A stretch of DNA of 64,000 bases from Seminavis robusta (Eukaryota; Bacillariophyta; Bacillariophyceae; Naviculales; Naviculaceae). Positions 41,972 through 52,637 of the stretch are shown in pieces. Under the pieces are notes generated by a model. That model made no database searches and had not been told where the DNA came from. It saw only the letters and a program-made list of their open reading frames with translations. How positions within the stretch are numbered: the stretch's first letter is position 1; each line of letters begins with the position of its first letter. A program made the translations under genes and the position numbers. The stretch lies in assembly GCA_903772945.1 (NCBI GenBank), contig CAICTM010000057.1, forward strand, positions 83,864-147,863. The letters are read 5' to 3'.

Positions 41972-42390
41972 TGCAATACAGGCTCTTAGCTTATTCGCGA
42001 CTCGATCCTAGATAGGGTTTGAGTTCGACTCTGACCGAGTCTCTCGTGAATAGTCATTTGAGACAGGGTTCTCAATGACCGCCTAGTCATACTAGGTTGA
42101 TGATGAACATACGCTCTAGATATTTAGCCAGCGTGGAGTACTTCCACGCTAAAGATCCAGACTAGACACTTCCACGCGTTCCGTTTAGGATCGTGGAGAG
42201 ACGCAGGATTACTACCACAACCTACTCTATCACACTTTATAGTCTCCCGCGGGAGCCAGATCTACGATCCCTTGATGTGATCTCTCTCGTTGATTAGTTT
42301 TCATAGCTTTCTAATATCTCTCTCATAACTTTCATTCTCTCAAACTCAAAACACTCGAAAGATCTTTACACTAGCTTTTAGCGTAGTGCA
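41972..42390 (+). repeat. Gypsy 3' LTR
   Basis: 419 bp, TG...CA ends, with several single-base deletions relative to the other two copies. Confidence 0.8.
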
Positions 42391-43545
42391 CTTGCTTCAC
42401 TATCTCGCTCAAATTCGAAATCCTCTGGATGCATGCTCCGTCGGTCTTTCGAAAACAACACGAAAACAACACGAAAAAAAACGACGGGAGACTGATCGAG
42501 CTGACACCCAGATCGATGCGAAATATTGAATGGAATCTGACTGACGTCAGTCGGCTGACGTCATCGAAATCAAGATCGAACGATTCTGATTGGCTAATCC
42601 TCTACAGGGGCTCTACAGCGATTCTACAGAGGTAGTGTACGGATTGGGCCAATGTCGGCACGACGGTCCTGCTGTACTTTCTGTACCAATCGTTTGAGGT
42701 TCTGATATGCGAACTACCGTGCAAGTTGTTGAATGGTCTTTGTCAGCAATAATGTTCTTTTGAATGTCATTGTCTTACTTTGTTGAGATACACTCCAAAC
42801 TCGAATATAAGAAACTCCACTACAAGAAAGCGAGCCCTGAGATTTTAGAAAATGTTAAGAAACTCTTGATCCTGAAATATCACTGACTTGTAAGAAAGCT
42901 TCCCAGCATTGAGACCTCAAAGCATAAGAAATACTACTAGTCTGACACCATGAAAATGCTTCAAACTTGGGCCTAATCTGCAAAATTTTCTGCCTCACGG
43001 CAGAGACAGTGATCTCCATATCTCCATCTCTATTTGATCCGACCCAATTTACAAGTCTTGAGCAAGTTGGACCAAAAGGCCCAGGTGTACTGGGTGTATT
43101 CAATTACTACCCTGCTTGATTTAGAAGCATACCTGGTAGCAAGAAAGTCTTCTATGCTGAAATTGGCTTGTTTTGTTAGAACAATCTGAGGGGCCAAAAT
43201 GGTGCTGCTTGGTAAGAAAGGCCCAGGGCTGCACTGAATTTAGAGATTTCTCATATGTGAGTTTGGAGTGTAGTGTACATTGTAGTTGATAGTGTCATAT
43301 TGGGTGTTTACTAAGAGGGGCCATTTTTGCACCAATTATTTCTAAATGTAAGGGTATAATAGGTGCAGTGTGTCTTTTAAAATTAATGGCAAAGGGTGAC
43401 TGATCTTCATGCTTAGGTTGCCTGTTTTCTTAACACCGTGCATTAACTGAGGAAATCCTCATTTGCGCCGTGGAGTAGCATACTGTACGTCGTTACATCA
43501 GACATTTCAAGAGGTCCGAAGTCCAGCCGCCATGAAAAAGATTTA
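42391..43545. other. Non-coding stretch between gypsy LTR and TIR element
   Basis: No supported gene. AACAACACGAAAA words near 42450-42480 echo the terminal repeat of the element at 43546. A GACGTCA-containing inverted pair (CTGACGTCAGTCGGCTGACG) lies near 42541. Confidence 0.35.
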
Positions 43546-43966
43546 CTATTAACGATGTATCCCACAGTCCGGCGCGCATCGGCAAACAACACGAAAAATC
43601 GAGCGAAATCGCCTATCAAGATGGTGCTTGTTGCACCTCTTCTGGGTCTTTTCGGCGATAGCAACCATAAACAAACTTGTTGGGAAAATAGTAAAGAAGG
43701 TGAAGAGACTTAACCTGCCACTCATAGGTGCTCAGGAAGGCTTCGCTGATTCTTTTCCACCCTGTTATCTCTAAGCCTCTGGCGCTCCAAAGGTGGCAGG
43801 ATAAGCGGCGATGCCACCGATAGACTTATAGAAAGGGCTCACAGCAAACTCAAGCTGTCGAAAGGGAGTTAACAGTGTCAACAAAGAGGTCATGCAGCGC
43901 CATTTTCGCTCGATTTTTCGTGTTGTTTGCCGATGCGCGCCGGACGGTAGGATACATCGTTAATAG
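43546..43966. mobile_element. MITE-like element with ~62-bp terminal inverted repeats
   Basis: The left end CTATTAACGATGTATCC is repeated inverted at the right end, and the arms remain complementary for about 60 bases through CAAACAACACGAAAAATCG with few mismatches (43546-43607 and 43905-43966). TA at 43544-43545 and 43967-43968 could be the target duplication. The ~295-bp core has no coding capacity, so mobilisation would need a transposase in trans. Confidence 0.75.
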
Positions 43967-44217
43967 TAACATCTATTTATCTCGCTGGGTGTCTCACTTG
44001 GTTGGGCTGGGGGTTGGGGTTGGGGGAGTGCTTGGCAAATAGCCCTCTGGCGGCGAACCCGTGACGTCAGCCCAGACACAAAACTGGTACGGGTATGGAT
44101 ACGAGGTACTTGGTACTCGGCATTTGACACCCAACAACCTGGAACCTTAGAGGGCTTTCATGGTTTGTTAGCCGTGGGCCATGGAGATACTGAAGCCAAC
44201 AAACAACTGGCATAACA

Positions 44218-44744
44218 ATGAAGCTTCAAGCAATTTTTCTCGTCCTGTCAGCACTGGCTTTCACAATCTTTGAGAGCACGGCCTTCAGTGTTTCGAATCG
44301 AAAACCGTTGGGGTCCAATCGGAACTTTCGATTGGACCCCAACGGTCGGCGTGGAACAGCCACACGAGACTCAAGGCTGCTTCTGAAGACGACGAAGCCG
44401 AGGCGGCGGTTCGCAAGGTGGCTGAGGCTTATGAAGCTGGCACAAGAGCAAGAGATATCGATGCGTTGAAGGCGGTCTTTGCCCCAGAGGCCAGCATGTC
44501 GGGATGGCTGGGCGACCAAATGTTGTGTGGAAGTCCACAACCCTACTTTGACTTTGTCGCGGCCAATGAAGTCGCCGATGACTACACGGCAGAAATTGTC
44601 TCGGTGACCGTCAATGGCAAAATTGCATTCGTGGAGACCAAAGAAAGCAACCTGTTTGGGATGGAGTTTTCCAACTATCTGCACCTGTTGCAGTACGAAG
44701 ACAATTCCTGGAAGATTACCGCGAAGCTTTTTCGCCACTATTGA
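44218..44744 (+). CDS. Secreted or plastid NTF2-like (SnoaL/lumazine-binding-type) protein; intron or frameshift at a hairpin
   Basis: The ATG at 44218 gives a signal peptide (MKLQAIFLVLSALAFTIF) ending ESTAFSVS, again with Phe after a likely cleavage site. The domain is in another frame: KVAEAYEAGTRARDIDALKAVFAP, MSGWLGD, NYLHLLQYEDNSWKITAKLF, ending at 44744. It has the layout of small NTF2-fold proteins (SnoaL, DUF4440, putative lumazine-binding). The frames are joined by a segment containing a perfect 17-bp hairpin (44305-44345). Removing 44313-44368 (GT...AG, 56 nt, weak donor) would give a continuous 156-residue protein; a donor at 44307 also works. Otherwise the gene is frameshifted. 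Substrate unknown. Confidence 0.55.
44305..44345. repeat. Perfect 17-bp inverted repeat, 7-base loop
   Basis: CCGTTGGGGTCCAATCG, loop GAACTTT, then the exact complement. It lies between the signal peptide and the domain of the NTF2-like gene. Confidence 0.95.
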
Positions 44745-44919
44745 TTGATGCAAACAAGCAACGAGAGCTACAGGTACCTCAACGTGTATTGGCGCTGACA
44801 TGGGCTAAAGACTTGATAGAACATATTTTCTTGACCTTTTCTTGAGCTTTAACGTCGACTCGCGCTGCAGCAACGGATGGATTCTTGAGGAGATGGGAGG
44901 GTTGGGCCGATCAAGAATT

Positions 44920-45743
44920 TTAAACGACAGGGATGGTAACAGTATCTTCGTCGTCGTCTCTCTCCATCACAACAGGGGCGTATGGAGGCAGACCAGAAGT
45001 TGAGCAAGGCTCGTACGGATACTTCGTCTCGTTGTGGGTGTGCCTCGCCATTTGGATCAGCGAACAGCAACCGCACCAGAAACCGCAGCAGGCATCCTCC
45101 AGCGTACCATCCGCACATGGGAAGGTCTTTGCGGGGATCTGAAAATGACGCCTGATGGAGCCTCGCGTTCGCGATAGAATGATTACCATGTAGACCAAGA
45201 AAGCCAGGCCCACGATGCCCCATCCAATGATTTGGGTGAAGAGATAGACAATGAAGATGACGACAACCGTGGAGAACGTTTTTGCTCCAAAATGAACCTT
45301 GTCAGGCTGTCCGCACCAATTCAGCCGAAGTCGTGTCATGAGCTGGCCTGTCACAATGGGTCCACAGCAGCATGCCATCCAAAAGAGCGGTTGGAAAATG
45401 ACTTGGAAACAATCAAAGAGGCCATGGTTCCAGTTCTCATTGCGACCATAGTTGTCGGTCTCTGGTTCTTTCTGTTGCTTCACCGGTGGATTTATTGGGG
45501 GCAGATTTGTGGCATCCTCAGACATTGTCTGACCTTCCAGTTCACCGTATTTCTTTGATCCACCAGATTCGGGATCCATCTCGGCCACAGCTTCCGCGAC
45601 GGGAACTGTGGTCTCTGCCGTGCATGCATGAAAGCAGAAAGCGAAATTAGTCCAGGGACATCTGGGAGCGCCAATGAAGTTAGACTCAACTCAACAAATC
45701 ATGAACCCTTACCTGAAGCATCGTCGGTAGCTTTCATCAACAT
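44920..45743 (-). CDS. PLAC8-family Cys-rich membrane protein, two exons
   Basis: Exons 45713-45743 and 44920-45614 (minus) join in frame (MLMKATDDAS then ETTVPVAEAVAEMDPES) to 241 residues; the intron is GTAAGG...GGCAG. The long single frame begins at GTG, which supports the spliced start. PLAC8 signature: WNHGLFDCFQVIFQPLFWMACCCGPIVTGQLMTRL (about 72-106), one or two membrane segments (VVVIFIVYLFTQIIGW, IVGLAFLVYMVIIL), then the Cys-rich block EDACCGFWCGCCSLIQMARHTHNE and YPYEPCSTSGLPPYAP. Plant and animal members act at membranes in cell-size control or metal handling; which applies here is unknown. A second member is at 51897. Confidence 0.85.
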
Positions 45744-46672
45744 GTTTTCTTGTGATAGTTCTGTGATTCTCTGGAGTACAGTAGGTTGGGTTATGTCATT
45801 GTGAGCCTTTTGCTTCGCAAATCACTTCACCGCCGTGGGAATGAGTTAATCGTGATGGAGTGTTGGATCTTTCGTGCAAGTTAATCTTGCAAGATCTTTG
45901 CAAAAGGTAGCACATTTGACTCCTCCGCGACGCATGTCACTCCGTTCCGGTTTTCAAGAAAGCCACCTGGTACTAGAAAGCAGCTACCAGGTACCGGTAG
46001 CCAGAAAGCAGAGCAGCTAGCTAGCTAGTAGAGCGAGCCAACTTCACGCCAGGAGATGAATCGAATCGAATCTCGCGGCAAGCCTGGGATGGCACAGGTG
46101 GTACCACACGACTACAGCTTAGTCTAAGCAGCGATACGAGCAATCTATTGAACTTGCCTGGTACGCATGGAAAATGATTCGATTCCAGGAATCCTCAAAC
46201 CAAAAACTATGACATCCGTCCATATGGCTGCATATGCACAACCACTACATTGAATAGCTTTGTTGGCGCCACAGATAGTTCGAATGAACACTAAGAGCTT
46301 ACAGCCCATATTACAAGCAAGCAAGCAAGCAAAGACCAGACCCAAAAAATGCTATTACGTCAAGTGAGAGACTTCTAGGTTCGATCGTTTCACACCGCAT
46401 TAGCAAAGCACTTGCAGATTGCACAAAAACGAGTTGAACATCAATGGCAATCCATCTACTGTAAGATTGCCAGGTCCCAAGCCCAAAGCTACAACCAAGG
46501 ATTAGACTCCGCCGTGTCTCCGGGGGATCAGGTTTCATTCCACCTTTAGAAACAGCTCTCGGGAGCTCTCGGAGTCCAAGAAAGCTGCCGTCAGATCGAA
46601 CAATCCAGCAGGATTGTCCTGAACCAAGATGGGCTGAGGAGTGTACGGGGACAGGCTTGGCCTGTACCGGTA
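45744..46672. other. Intergenic, no gene recognised
   Basis: About 930 bases with CCGGTA/TAGCTAGCTAG words near 45995-46030 and a (GCAA)n-like run at 46316-46331. No supported gene. Confidence 0.35.
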
Positions 46673-47728
46673 TCAGATCTGCATTAACCAAGCCCAAACC
46701 CCGCGAGTCTTAAAACATAGCCTATCATACCACCACAACTTGCCGTATACATGCACTTCACGATAGTCCATCAACAGTTCGGCCCCCGCTTGCAAATGCA
46801 CTTTTGCCCTCGCTTGTTGATTGCCTGGTTTTTGTCGATGTTGCCAGAACCGATCGGGGTCTATCAGTTTTTGCACAGCATCGTACTCTGGATCGTCTTG
46901 GAGAGGACGGAAGTTGATGATCAAATTGACTTCATCTGGTTTGCGTGCCTCGTTCAGGTAGACAGCCTCATCCAGGTCCAACAAAAACTTGAGGCCTTCT
47001 CCTTGAAAGTCATTCACATAACCCCATGTTAAGGCATCGCAGCTTGCTTTTTCTCCAATGAGATCGAAGTACTGTCGAAGGGAACACTCGTCTGGGAAGC
47101 GCGCAGTAAAGCGATTGTCCCAAACAACCTGGCCTTTCTGGACGGGAGTGGTAGTGAAGACACCTAGACCTTTTCCAGGCGACACTCGTACCTCTACAGG
47201 GACTCGAAAGCCGCTCAAGGACTCCTCACTGCCATTGGTTCTAAAGGACGGATCAAGACTGGAAGCCTCGTCACCGACCACTTGTTCGAACTTTCTTCGA
47301 AGGTCATACCACTCATGAGGCGATAAATCCCCAAGCGATGCATTCTTTGGGGCCAGATAGGGCCTGCAGTTGGGATAGGTCCACTTTTGGATGGGGCATT
47401 GAACCGGGTCTTTCCTGAGGCTCCCCTTTGAACTGGATAAGATCACGCTTGTTCCAGTTTCAACCAAAGAAGAAAGTACAAGTAACAATGTCAGTATAAG
47501 GCAAGCAAATGATCGGATACCCAACTTGGAAGGTGCCAGCAGCTGAGACAGTTTGTGTCTTTTTAACGGGTGTTCGACATCGTGGTCGTATGCCGCAACG
47601 GTATCAACGGAGCCGGAGAAACTGGCTGGTAGCAAACTGTCATCTTCACTTTCAATTGGATTTTGTGACGATTCTGATGCTTTCGGCCTTGGTCTATGTA
47701 GAGGATGATTGCTAGTTGGTGTCGTCAT
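46673..47728 (-). CDS. SET-domain-like protein with N-terminal membrane anchor
   Basis: 351 residues from an ATG. The cytosolic acidic N-terminus is followed by one hydrophobic span (about 70-95, FACLILTLLLVLSSLV). From about 180 it resembles a SET domain: VEVRVSPGKGLGVFTTTPVQKGQVVWD (the substrate/cofactor G-x-G region) and near the C-terminus GAELLMDYREV, the conserved ELxxDY. The NHSCxPN motif expected between them appears degenerate (LNEARKPDEVN), so methyltransferase activity is uncertain. The anchor suggests a membrane or luminal protein and not a histone modifier, by inference. It is convergent with nothing nearby; the PLAC8 gene starts 930 bp to its left. Confidence 0.6.
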   Translation of the reverse strand: MTTPTSNHPLHRPRPKASESSQNPIESEDDSLLPASFSGSVDTVAAYDHDVEHPLKRHKLSQLLAPSKLGIRSFACLILTLLLVLSSLVETGTSVILSSSKGSLRKDPVQCPIQKWTYPNCRPYLAPKNASLGDLSPHEWYDLRRKFEQVVGDEASSLDPSFRTNGSEESLSGFRVPVEVRVSPGKGLGVFTTTPVQKGQVVWDNRFTARFPDECSLRQYFDLIGEKASCDALTWGYVNDFQGEGLKFLLDLDEAVYLNEARKPDEVNLIINFRPLQDDPEYDAVQKLIDPDRFWQHRQKPGNQQARAKVHLQAGAELLMDYREVHVYGKLWWYDRLCFKTRGVWAWLMQI

Positions 47729-48896
47729 GGTGTGCAGCAGCTATGATTTATTTATGGATCAAACGAGGGAAAAATGAGGGAAATCAGTAGCTTTGGCGAA
47801 ACGAGCCCACCAGAGTTCTCATAGAAACAAAGCACGTGTCTTTGGTATTTTTTCTGGCATCTCAAATTTTAATTATTGGCCGTGGAATTTTCTTTCGCAC
47901 TAAAATGTGCCTTGACTGCTGGGAGCATGTCCAGCACGGATTCGATTCAGTTGCCACTATCCACTATCCTAATTTGACAGTTCAGCCCAGTCCTTGAACG
48001 ATACTCGAGGACGATCTTTATTAAAATGGTTCCAGTGGCTTTGCTCATTTGATAGAAAGGACAGCGGCATAATACTAGTAGTAACTGTTCTGTCCTGGCA
48101 ACACACAGCGTTCTTGATAGAGGATGCATTGCGTAGGGAATGAGAGCTACTCGGTGATCGTAGGGGTTCGATTCAAGGTTCTGTTCGCGTCGAGGAATCG
48201 AATCAATCTACCCCTAGCTTTTATCAATTGCAGCAAAAAGTGAGTATACTAAATAATTTATACTGGGATTATCAAATGCAGCAAAAAGTGAGAGTGCTAC
48301 AACACTGGGTTCCGCAAACTACTACCCGTAGCTAGCGAGGAAGAATGTCACCTTCGAGACAAAGATTTCGAGCTCAGACAAGAGGGTTCTATCGACCATT
48401 GTAGCTACCAGTAGCTACGGCCGTACCGGTACAGTCACCTACCATACAAACCTTCTCCCAGCTGCTGGTGGAGGGTCCACTTGTAGGATTTTAAAAGTTA
48501 GAATTATTCAATAGGTGCTTTGGAACACCATACCAGTACCAGTACAGTACTGTACGGTACCGGTACGTGAACGACCGCTAACGTACTGGTACCCTATCGC
48601 ATACCGGTACCGGTACCCTGCTACTAGTACAGTCGTACCAATTACCCGTACAACCGTACGCCGGTGCAGTACGACTGTACTGGTGGGGCATTATGGGTAC
48701 GAGTACCGCTGCAGTACGGCATTACGGGCTTTGTGTGAGTGACAGGCATGACACGTGACTCAGAATTCACATCAGACATGAGCTTTTCGGTTCGTAGCCT
48801 GTCAAGAGTCCATCAGCCCATCAACACCCCGCAACCCAGCTATTAGTGCCACCATTTGTCTCGCACACCAACCAAAGCTCCACAACTGTTACCGGT
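47729..48896. other. Intergenic, with a dense GTAC palindrome cluster
   Basis: No gene. From about 48415 to 48720 the sequence is packed with GGTACC, CCGGTACCGG, AGTACT and related GTAC-centred palindromes. The cluster ends about 180 bp before the transporter ATG and may include its promoter. Confidence 0.5.
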
Positions 48897-50962
48897 ATGG
48901 TGGATCTCTCCTCCTTCTCGGTTCGGGCGTTGACACGCCGACGGCCAGTTACGACAACTCCAAGCAGCACAGATGCAGAGGCTTCGCAAGCCCTAAAGCG
49001 AAGTCTGAACGCGGTCGATTTGATATTTTACGGCGTGGGATGTAGTGTCGGGGCCGGGATCTACTCCCTCGTTGGAATTGGAGCCAACACAGCAGGTCCC
49101 GCTATTGCCTTTTCATTTGCCTTTGCTGGCGTCGCCTGCGTCTTCACTAGCCTATCATACGCCGAGTTTGCGAGCCTCTTGAAGACGGCAGGATCAGCCT
49201 ACACATATGCTTATGTTTCGTTTGGGGAACTGGCTGGATGGTTGGTCGGGTGGAACCTGACATTGGGATATGCCGTGAGTGCAGCTGTTGTGGCTCGCAG
49301 TTGGGCTGAGTACACGGCTGATTTCATTGGAAGCTTCATTCCCGAGCAGTTCGATGCCCACTACCTACACTGGCTGACCAAGATGCCTTTACCCGCAATG
49401 ATCGTTGGAGAGGATTACACCTGCTGCCCACTCTCTATGCTCATCATTGGCATATGTACACTTGTCCTAGTGACTGGAGTAAAGGAAAGCGCCAAATTCA
49501 ACTTGATCATGACGATACTGAACCTGGGCGTTCTGGCCCTTGTGCTCTGCATGGGTACGCCGGTGATCTCCACAGACAACTGGTTTCCTGTTTTCCCTCA
49601 TGGCATTTCTGGAATGGCCCAAGGAGCGGGGCTAATATTCTTTGCCTATCTGGGGTTCGACATGGTGAGCTGCCTCTCCGAAGAAGTCATAAACCCAGAG
49701 GTCAACCTTCCGCTCGGAATTATTGGTTCCCTTGCAGTATCCTTGTGCATATACGTGGCCGTGGCTGCGGTCGTTGTCGGAATGGCACCGACCACATTGT
49801 TGGGAGAAGATGTCCCCATAATCAATGCACTTCTGAGCAATGCGTGCTGTCGACATACGGATCAACTACTGGAAGACGCCGCGCAGAAATGCTTATCCTA
49901 TGAATGTAATCCTGTTTTGCATCCTCTTCTTTACCTTGGCAGCAGAGTGGTCTCTGTGGGAGGGATATTTGGCTTGACCACAGCTACCTTTACATGCTTG
50001 ATGGGGCAGCCGAGAATCTTCTATAGGTGCGTTTCCAATTGGCAGCCGCTTGAACTGACCTCAAACACTTTTCGCCGACGTGACATCTGACTTCCCTCCA
50101 CTTCCCGTTCAGCATCGCTCAAGATGGATTATTCTTCAAGATCTACTCTCGAGTCGACCCCAAAACAGGGGTTCCATTCCATGGGACAATAATTACTGGC
50201 GTTTTGGTGGCTTTCATTGCATGTTTGTTTGATTTGGAATCATTGGCCAATACCATCTCGCTTGGGACATTGCAGGTCTTTACATTTGTCAATGCAGGGG
50301 TTATCTTGCTGCGAATGCGGCTTTCTAATGCTCCAGATCCAGGTGAAGAAGAACTGTCTCCTCTTGTACCAAAATCTCCAATATCTAGGGATCCCGAAGC
50401 TGATTTTGTTGCTAGATCCCTCGGTCTTCGGAAAGAAACATCCATTGAAATACGAAAAAGCTTACGCAACAGCGCCATTTTCATAAGTTCACGGGACAAC
50501 GATACAAAGCCAATATGGTACGTGACAGCTTTCACGCTGGCAGCCTTGGCATTGTCAGTGTCAGTATCAACAGGCTGCAGGTGGGGTTCATGGATTGCAG
50601 CTGCATCAGTTGTGGCAATGGCTGCCTCCACTATACTCCTATATTCTTTGCCACAATCACCACCGACGCAATCCTTTGCATGCCCAGGTTTCCCAGGCGT
50701 TCCTTTGCTTGGCATTCTATGCAATTGTTACATGATGGGGTCAATGCAGGCACAAACGTGGGGCCTCATTTCGGGCTGGCTTTTCATAGGACTCCTATTT
50801 TACTTTGGCTATGGCATACACAATTCCAACTTGAGAGTAAAAGATGACGGACGGGCTGGACTCTCAAATCAACCGAAGAGTTCGGGCAGCCAAGAAACAA
50901 AGCATGGCTTAATTGCGGGCAGGAGACTGAAATCGTATGACAGCACGAAACCTTTGGCGTAG
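48897..50962 (+). CDS. Cationic amino-acid transporter (APC superfamily), two exons
   Basis: Exons 48897-50026 and 50113-50962 join in frame (QPRIFYS then IAQDGLFF) to about 659 residues; the intron is 86 nt, GTGCGT...TTCAG. The frame open from 48846 begins at GTG, so the ATG at 48897 (MVDLSSF) is preferred. Family hallmarks: the first helix DLIFYGVGCSVGAGIYSLVG, SYAEFASLLKTAGSAYTY, GWLVGWNLTLGYAVSAAVVARSW, FFAYLGFDMVSCLSEEV and LMGQPRIFYSIAQDGL, all matching CAT-type permeases. About 14 membrane spans are visible, with a hydrophilic loop at about 430-490 before the last four. Likely import of Arg/Lys or related amino acids at the plasma membrane or vacuole; specificity is inferred from family. 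Confidence 0.88.
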
Positions 50963-51896
50963 ACTGGAGCGAGTCATCTGGTGACATTGTCCACACCAAA
51001 AGTACACGCAATCTACCCTCTGGAAAGGTTGGCATGCGTCCAAGTTCCGGCGGAGACATTACTTTCAAACCAACGAAACCTACGAGGCCCCAGTCTTCGG
51101 GAGACAAAGTCCCACGATTGCCAGGGAAAAAAATTCATGCACGAATATCAATGTGCAACAATGTAGTTCATCGTCCGGCAGAGACTAACTCCACTCCTAC
51201 TGAAGTACTAATCTGCAGAGCAAATGAGGGCCTGCACTTGGGATAGAAAGGCACGATAATTTACAGTAGTACAAATGTCCGGCGTGGTAAAATACCCCGA
51301 GATCGCTTCGGCTGAGGATCACCAGAAGGAAACGGACACGTCCGGATCATACATGTACATGTGCCGGTACCTACTGTGCAACAGCATTGTGAGGAAACAG
51401 TACCTGTAGCAAGACGCGTTCATCTAGTTCAGATGCCACCAGGAAACTAGGAAGAAGCAGCGATTGAACGGTATGGTAACACTCTTCTCAAAATGCTCAC
51501 GTTCTCCCGCATGCCTTCCCGCTTGCATCTCTACCATCGATATTGCTTGCCCGTATGCACATTTTAGCCCGAACCCAAGAACAAGACGTCCTCGAATCGA
51601 TCTGTTGTGTCAAAGTAAGTCGAAAACTTGAGAACCGCCACAACACAACAACAACACGATGGTACATGTACCACTGCCCGAATCGGCTTGGTTACAAAGA
51701 GACTATCACTCTGCTTACTATTTACCATACCCGTAGGATTGCTGCGGATGACATGGCATCGAAAGGTAGGAGTTGATGGTGCGACGAGAAAGCGTCGAAT
51801 TTGAGTTCGTCAGTCTACCGATACGCTCGAGTTCTCAAGCTCTCATTTTGTTTCTTGATTCGATTCACTTTTTATGCTACAGCTCACGCCACTCCA
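50963..51896. other. Intergenic, no gene recognised
   Basis: About 930 bases of mixed sequence, with TACATGTACATGTG near 51351-51363. The open frame reaching left from the next gene starts at a TTG (51801) and is treated as 5' UTR. Confidence 0.35.
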
Positions 51897-52637
51897 ATGG
51901 CGGCAAGTGCGTCTGTTCCCGTCCCAACCATATCAGCAGGAACTCAACAGGTCCCACCAGACGAATGGGAAACAGCATTCGGTCCTCGTGGCAGATGGCG
52001 TTATGGCATTTTCGAGTGCTTTGACATCTGCTGCCAACCTCTCTGCCTAATGGCCTGTTGCAGCTGGACCAATATCATCCTTCTGGGGCAAATATTGCAA
52101 CGAATGGGATTGGACTATTGTGGGTCATACGAACCACAACAAGCCCACAATACATGCAAGACAGTATCCATCATCTGGACAGTCTATCTGATCTTTTGGT
52201 TCTTTGGGCTGAGCCTTTTTCTGATTCCCTTTATCATTATTTGGGGGTGTGTATTCACACTTCGCCTCAGGATGGCAGTCCGGGAGCGTTTTGATATCCC
52301 TCCTGAATACTGCAATTGTTGCAATGGCGGCTTTGAGGATATGATGTGCATGAACTTCTGCTCCTGCTGCACAGCCATCCAGCTGGCCCGTCAAACTCAT
52401 AATGAACGCCGGTACCCATACACCGTTTCCAGTGAGACTGGGTTGCCTATATATGCTCCCTGCATCTATCAACAACAAATGCCCCCCACATCCCCAGCAG
52501 GTGTAGCTGTGAACCCGTCACAGGTGGCCCCTCCTCCACCACCAGCAACCGCTCCTCCACCACCAGCAAAACTGCCAGTAGCTTCTGCCCAAATTATCCG
52601 ACACGAAGAAGGAGGAGGCACAGTACTGCATGCCTAA
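51897..52637 (+). CDS. PLAC8-family Cys-rich membrane protein
   Basis: 246 residues from the first ATG (MAASASVPVP); the upstream frame to 51801 begins at TTG. Signature elements: RWRYGIFECFDICCQPLCLMACCSWTNIILLGQIL, a hydrophobic hairpin (SIIWTVYLIFWFFGLSLFLIPFIIIWG) and the block DMMCMNFCSCCTAIQLARQTHNERRYPY. The order and spacing match the gene at 44920, and the LARQTHNE/MARHTHNE box is shared. The C-terminus differs, with two PPPPPATAPPPPA-type Pro runs. Divergence suggests an old duplication. Role as for the paralogue: membrane-associated, molecular activity unknown. Confidence 0.85.
   Translation: MAASASVPVPTISAGTQQVPPDEWETAFGPRGRWRYGIFECFDICCQPLCLMACCSWTNIILLGQILQRMGLDYCGSYEPQQAHNTCKTVSIIWTVYLIFWFFGLSLFLIPFIIIWGCVFTLRLRMAVRERFDIPPEYCNCCNGGFEDMMCMNFCSCCTAIQLARQTHNERRYPYTVSSETGLPIYAPCIYQQQMPPTSPAGVAVNPSQVAPPPPPATAPPPPAKLPVASAQIIRHEEGGGTVLHA

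Larger units (their letters stand above)
37791..42390 (+). mobile_element. Degenerate Ty3/gypsy retrotransposon with two LTRs
   Basis: 4.6 kb from the 5' LTR (TGCAATACACGG) to the end of the 3' LTR (TAGCGTAGTGCA). A purine-rich CAGGGGGCGAA lies just before the 3' LTR, as expected of the polypurine tract. Order of recognisable pol parts is reverse transcriptase, RNase H, integrase (gypsy order), all on the + strand and broken by stops and shifts. Flanking tetranucleotides are CTTC and CTTG, a target duplication with one mismatch at best. No gag or protease was recognised at 38.2-39.4 kb. Confidence 0.85.
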
